From assembly GCF_000525795.1 (NCBI RefSeq), contig NZ_AOCG01000016.1, positions 1 through 53,720 on the forward strand: a stretch of DNA of 53,720 nucleotides, given 5' to 3'. The position numbers and the translations under genes are program-made. The stretch's first letter is position 1. Each line of letters opens with the position of its first letter. This DNA is from Listeria aquatica FSL S10-1188 (GTDB lineage Bacteria; Bacillota; Bacilli; Lactobacillales; Listeriaceae). This document shows positions 48,218-53,720 of this stretch, in pieces. The notes beneath the pieces are model-generated. The model was given only the letters and a program-made list of their open reading frames with translations. It was not told the origin of the DNA and searched no databases.

Positions 48218-49562
48218 TTAGTTGAACCAGCCCTTGACGCCATCTGCCACGTAGTTTCCAATTCCTTGGAAGAAGCCGCCCACTGCTTTTGCAGAACGCG
48301 AAAAGATACCTGCTTTTTCCACATCTTCGCCCGCTAAAACGGGAATGCTTTCTGACTGTTTGCCATCTATATAGCCAAGGTTATCTCCGTCTTTAAGCGA
48401 AAGTGACATTGTTCCAAGCTTATCTCCTTTTTTCACAGGAGCTGTTACGGTTTTATTCTTTAGCGTGACTTTCGTGTCTACTTTTGGTTTTCCCGTCGCA
48501 TTTGGCACGACAAGTGACACGTCTTTCCCTGCTGTGAGTGAAACTGTGCTTTCTTTTCCATTTTCGACTTTCGCAGAAGCTGGTTTCTTGATTTTGCTAC
48601 CTTTTTTCTGAACTTCTTCTAATTTAAAGTTATCAAATGCGTAATCAAGCATTTTATTCGTTTCATCAAAGCGTGCACTATTATGCTGTCCACTGCCTTT
48701 TCCACCATTCGCATGAAGAACAACAGTAATCACGCGCATCCCATTTTGAGTTGCTGTCGCCGTTAAACACATGCCGGCATAATCTGTCGTTCCGGTTTTT
48801 AGTCCATCTACCCCTTGGCGCCCGTAAATAAGTCCCGGAAGTAGCCAGTTCCAGTTACTCATCGCAATTCGGTCCGATGTTCCTGGACGGAAATCTTTTT
48901 TCGTTGTGCTCGCTGTTTTAAGAACTTCGGGATAATCTTGAATCAAGTGTTGCGCAAGTTTTGCCATACCTTTTGCAGTCATTTTATTTTCATCATTTTT
49001 ATCGCCAACTTGTTCTTTGCCCTTTAAATCCAAGTTGTTCAAGCCTGTCGAATTGACGAAATGATGCTCACCGAGTTTTAATTCATCGGCTTTTTTGTCC
49101 ATCATTTTCACAAAGTCGCCTTCCGAACCGGCCATTTTTTCAGCAAGTGCAATCGCCGCTCCATTCGCCGAATAAATCGCCATCGCTTCATAAAGTTCTT
49201 TCACCGTATATTCTTCGCCTTCACGTAGAGGCACGTTTGAGAGGGAAGTATCTTGCGAAACTTTGTGAGCATACTCGGAAATTTTCACCTTGTCATCCCA
49301 GCTAATTTTTTTTCGCATCTAGTTGCTCGAAAAGAAGATATTCATCCATCATTTTCGTCATTGAAGCAATACCCATGAGTTTATCCGCATCTTTTGAATA
49401 AAGAATTTTTCCAGTGCTTTCTTCGATCGCAATCGCTCCGTTTGCATTAATCGTTGGTGCATCTGCCGCGGCCGCCGATTGAGGTGCAAAAACAAGTCCA
49501 GAGATTGCTAGTGTTCCTGCCATAACGACAGCGCCGATTTTATTCCATAATTTTTTCAACAA
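48218..49562 (-). CDS. dacA: D-alanyl-D-alanine carboxypeptidase DacA (PBP5), one frameshift
   Basis: Reconstructed at 447 residues. Signal peptide to about residue 33, then the serine-peptidase triad: Ser67-x-x-Lys in ASMTKMM, Ser-x-Asn in YSANGAAIALAEKM and Lys-Thr-Gly in DGLKTGTTDYAG. A C-terminal beta domain and an amphipathic membrane-binding helix (about the last 30 residues, FFQGIGNYVADGVKGWF) follow. An eight-A run at about 49308-49315 is one too long; seven gives LDAKKISWDDKVKISEYAHK. It trims peptidoglycan pentapeptides. Confidence 0.95.
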
Positions 49563-50283
49563 TACCTTCTCCTTTATTCAAAGCTGCTAACTTACAACAG
49601 CCAGTTATTCAATCCATTTCAAATTTCGTCATCTTTATTCACGCATGGATTTATTTTAACATGAATAAAAGGGAACGTATAGGAGATGAACGGCATAAAT
49701 CAAACTTGCTTCTCATCCAAATGTTCTAGGTCATTATATTTAGAAACGCTAATGAGATTATTTTTATTTTTCGTGTTTATTCTTGGGGATTCAGGTACGA
49801 ATACAGAAGATTTCTTTAGCGCTGACAAAATGGCAGGAATAGTTTCTCCCCGGTAATCTCTGTGTTCCGATTTGATATGTCGACAGAAATCAAGCCTTTA
49901 TACCTATGTAATATTTCTATTTGTTTTAGATATTTTTATATAAAACTTTCCAATTCAATCACGAAGTTAAAAAATCCATGTTTTGAGCGCTAGCATAAAC
50001 CCTTTGCTTCATTCATCAAAATTAGGGCAATATCGAATGCGAAGTTAGATATATGGAGCATTTTAATTTTCATATTTCAGTTTTAATGAAAATGCTTAAA
50101 ATAAAAAGTAGTGGAAAATAATCCTTGAAAATCGTTTCAATTGTTCATTTAAAAATGTCATAAATTCGACACAAAATAAGGATTTCCCTTCAAATGTGTG
50201 CTTAACTTTCACTCGTTTCAGTGTAGTGGCAGTGATATAATTCACTTAAATTCGTTGTGAAAGGGGAATTGATCATAAAAATA
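49563..50283. other. 721-base gap upstream of dacA and the M60 gene
   Basis: AT-rich with stops in all frames; no credible gene, tRNA or known riboswitch seen. A weak hairpin (about 50058-50095) is the only structure noticed. Divergent promoters for dacA (left) and the M60 protein (right) must lie here. AAAGGGG at about 50261 could be a ribosome binding site for the M60 gene. Confidence 0.4.
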
Positions 50284-50293
50284 ATGAAAATCC

Positions 50294-53200
50294 GTGTTCA
50301 AACTAAGAAGGTTTTTTTTGGGAGCGATTAGCTTATTTGCCCTGTTTGTTCTTTCCTTTATTTGTTTTCAAGGGAGCGTTTCCGCAGCAGAGGAAAGTAA
50401 AGATGGCGTACGAAACGAAAGTCTGCAGATGAAGATTATTCCAAGAGGAAACCCTGCGACTAGTAGGGAGAGAGAGCAACGTGGCAAAGAACATACATCA
50501 TTTGAATCGACCGGTTTATTTTTATACAAGGGAGATGAAATCACTATCGAAGTAGAAGGCGATCCAGAGAATCTGGAATTGCGAGTGGGACAATGGGGCG
50601 GCTATACAAATACTCCTTATATTGCTACCGGCTCACAGTTATATGCCTTCCAAGACGGTGTGGTGAAACTTCATGGAGGAACTAATAAATTTACTAGAAA
50701 TTTTTCAGGAGGAATGGTTTATCTAGTCAATTATTCCACTACGAAAACAGAAAATATTACGATTAAAGGTGGCGTAAAAGTTCCTCACTATATTCAAGGA
50801 AAGACGTCAATCGATTCCTTTAAAAATCAATTGGAAAATTATAAAGATGTTCCATTTATGGAGTTTGTGAACGATGACGCCATTGCAACCATTCGAATAG
50901 ATCGAGCGAAAAGATATTTTTTGAAAAAAGGGGATCAAGTGGATGTATTCATGTCCTCGCTAGCTAAAATTGTTAAACTGCAAAACGAAGCAGCTGGTCT
51001 TTCCTATGACGGCCAAGGGGTAGAAAGAAAGGATCCGCAGCGCATTCATGTCGTGAACCCAGAATGGGGAGCAGGACAACTATTTGCAACAAATAACTTC
51101 ATCGGAATCCACAGTGCAACGGATAAAGACCGCACAATTTTCAGCACGGGACTTAGTAGTACAGACTGGGGAATGCTTCATGAGTCCGGACATACCTATC
51201 AAAATAAAATGTATCAATGGTATAATATGACCGAAGTAACCGTTAATATTTATGCAGACTATGCACAAAAAATGTGGTCTTCGGATGGAACTGGAAGATA
51301 TGATGCAGTAAATGTAAAAAACGGTAGTCGAGCAAGCGTACAAAAGTATTTTAAAAAATTAGAAGCAGATCCGACATGGAATTTCGACCGTGAGGCAGCG
51401 GAAACAAATGATTATCATTTTGCTTTACTAGGGATGTTTTTAACATTACCGAGAACTTTCGGCTATGATTTTTATCCGGTACTAAACCAATCCTATCGTT
51501 CCTTACCAGAAGAAGAGTTGCCGAAAACTGATGAAGAACAGAAGCAACTGTTTATTTTAATGACGAGTAAGACTGCCCATCGTGACCTAACACCTTTCTT
51601 TGAACATTGGCGTTTCACGGTAACAGATGAAACAAAAGAAAAATTAAACGCATTAAAACTTCCAACTTTGGAAAAAGAGATTTGGAAAGATATATTAGCA
51701 ACAGAGCAAGAGGAAAAAGCTGGGACATATCGTATTTCAAATACTGTTGGACCTTACTCTGTTCCACAAGTTGAATGGAACTCAAGTATTCCACAATTTC
51801 CATTTGAGAATTTAAGAAACGCTCTGAATGCAAGTGACTTAGTCGCCAATATGTATTCAACACCTATTGCGTCAAATACAAGTTTAGTAACAACTGGAAC
51901 GGTTGCAGATGGAACGAGTTTTGATATCCAGAATGCCTATGCTTACTTTATAAACGACCTGGGGATCCCTAACAAAATTCCTTTTTCTGTAAAAATAACG
52001 CCCGGAGATAGTGTTGTAATGACAGGACAACGTGGTCGCTACGCAGTTTTAAGTTACGATCCAAAAGCAAAAACTCTTCTTGCACGGGGAAATTCGAATA
52101 AAATCTTAGAAAACCTACCTAATAACCTTTATCCGCGAGTAAAAGTTTATGAATAAAAATATGCAAACCGTCAAAAAAGAAGCAGAAGGTTATGGAAAAA
52201 CGTATGGTTATGAATTTGCAGGTAATCTAGACAATGTACCCGTTGATGTTGGAGACATCGTTGAAATTTATCATCGTGAAGCAACCAAGCGGGTACAGCG
52301 CTATAAAAACAACGAACTTTTGACAACTAATAAGGATACTTATTATTATCAAATTACGAAAACGGGCTGGCGAGAAATCACCTTCAATCCGCAAAGTATC
52401 GAAGGCTCTTCCATCGCTGCCAAAGTTGGTGATAGCGGTGATTTAGATTTACAAATGACACCATCAAACAGTATTTTACCAAGTGACTACGAATACACTA
52501 TTTCAGACCCCTCTGTCATCAAAATTGATAGCAAAGGGCACTGGCAAGCACTGAAAAAAGGCAAAACAACAATCAACGTAACGGCTAAACTTCCCGATGT
52601 AGGAAATTTAGCTGGTGCAGATTATCCGACTGAATTAAAAACAACGATTGAAGTAGACATTGCAAATAGTGGAGCTCCAATTAAAATCCAATATGTTGAT
52701 TTGCAAGGCAATCCGCTGACAGATGTGCCTGAACAAGTGCTTAATGGTGATACTGGTGATGTTATTCATTTAGATCAGTATGCACTGACGGTTCCCGGTT
52801 ACACACTCCTCACAGAGACAGCGAATAAAACAGCAGTAATTTCTAGTGAAGCTCAGGTTATTTCATTGCGTTATGGCGGAAACATTATTGATGTTACAAG
52901 CGATAATATCGGAACAACAGTTGGTGAGACCGGGAAATTACAAATCGAATTAGTTCCTGAAATAACAGAAATGCCATCAGAAAAGCTTATGAAAGCCAAA
53001 GACATCACTTATCAAGTGGCTGACCCAAGTATTCTTCAATTAGCGTCGGACGGCAGATGGAAGGCTCTTAAAAACGGTTCAACGACAATTACTATTTTAG
53101 TGACACTAGACAGTGGTAAAAAAACTAAAACTAGCTAAGCCACTTGAAGTAACAATTGGTTACAATGCTAAACCAATCCATATCAAGTATCAAACGACAA

Positions 53201-53688
53201 CTGGAAAACTCTTAGACGAAGAAAGTATTTATGGGAACAAGGGAGAAAATTATCAAGCTATACCAAAAAGAATAAACGGCTATACATCTGTTCCCGTTAA
53301 AAATCAAATGTTCACTTTCACTGATAAATCGCAAGAAATTGTATTTGAATATGAACTAAACCAGCTTAAACTTCAAGATATCAGTGCCAAAGTCGGTGAT
53401 GAGGGTATATTCCAAGTCTCCATCCTTCCCGAGACCAATAAAGAAAAATATGTATTTGAATACGTGGTAGAAAACCCGGATATCGTAAATGTCACAAGCG
53501 AAGGTAAATGGGTAGCGAAAAAAGCAGGAGAAACAACGATTGAAGTTCACGCGATTTCCGATAGTTTAACAAGAAAAACAGCAATAGCACCAATGCTTTC
53601 CACTAAAATAACATTTAAAGTAGCGGAAGAACTATCAAAAGAGGATGACGTTACTCCTCCAGAGGGTAAAGAAGCGACATCTGAATGA
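50294..53688 (+). CDS. Secreted M60 (enhancin-like) metallopeptidase with Big_2/MucBP-like repeats (two or three frameshifts)
   Basis: Reconstructed at about 1,130 residues. Signal peptide LGAISLFALFVLSF...VSAAEES, then an M60 domain with zinc site His296-Glu-Ser-Gly-His300 and Glu314 in MTEVTVNIYADYAQ. The C-terminal third alternates Big_2-like (LQMTPSNSILPSDYEYTISD, DGRWKALKNGSTTITI) and MucBP-like units (IKIQYVDLQGNPLTDVPEQV, IHIKYQTTTGKLLDEES). Breaks: one extra base in A4/T3 near 52141-52149 and in A7 at about 53117-53123. The start is GTG 50294, or ATG 50284 if T8 at 50312-50319 is one too long. No sortase motif at the end. Likely a mucin-type glycoprotein protease. Confidence 0.85.
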
Positions 53689-53720
53689 CAAAGAGGCTAT
53701 TCAAAAATAAATAAAATTTT

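Overview
The window is low-GC Firmicute DNA and looks like Listeria or a close relative (Listeriaceae). The reasons are the type VII secretion (T7SS) gene order esxA-esaA-essA-esaB-essB-essC-esxB, the WxL/DUF916 surface genes, the Ig-repeat secreted protein, Gram-positive ribosome binding sites, a serS T-box and a ykkC riboswitch. The species cannot be fixed by reading alone. Almost every long gene lies on the minus strand.

Layout: (1) 1-12,460, a complete ESX/T7SS machine, followed at the window edge by small helical secretion partners and the start of a probable effector. (2) 12,733-14,341, a paiA-marR pair divergent from a second GNAT gene. (3) 14,376-17,657, a DUF916 protein, two WxL proteins and a small HTH gene. 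(4) 17,822-28,476, a ten-gene Wzx/Wzy polysaccharide operon in which WecA/TagO-like, WecG/TagA-like and WecC-like functions occur together, suggesting an N-acetylmannosaminuronate-containing polymer. (5) 28,502-31,249, a DUF4352 lipoprotein and a modular Ig-repeat secreted protein. (6) 31,621-35,909, two Mga-type regulators flanking a small hypothetical gene and an EAL-domain gene. (7) 35,957-37,530, serS with a serine T-box. (8) 37,526-45,271, a complete L-ascorbate operon, ulaG-A-B-C-D-E-F plus a PRD regulator. (9) 45,405-47,171, an aldo/keto reductase-merR operon and a LacI-family remnant. (10) 47,211-48,020, a paired SMR exporter under a guanidine-I riboswitch. (11) 48,218-49,562, dacA. 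(12) 50,294-53,688, a large M60 metallopeptidase with Big_2/MucBP-like repeats.

The dominant peculiarity is that about twenty otherwise well-conserved genes carry single-base frameshifts, 27 by my count and about 22 of them an extra base, mostly in A/T homopolymers. Genes with few long runs (essC, esaA, serS, the PRD regulator) are intact. This points strongly to homopolymer sequencing error rather than mass gene decay, so I give reconstructed gene limits and mark each shift. One lesion is different: an in-frame TAG in ulaD at a conserved Trp position. I saw no tRNA, rRNA, CRISPR array, insertion sequence or prophage genes.
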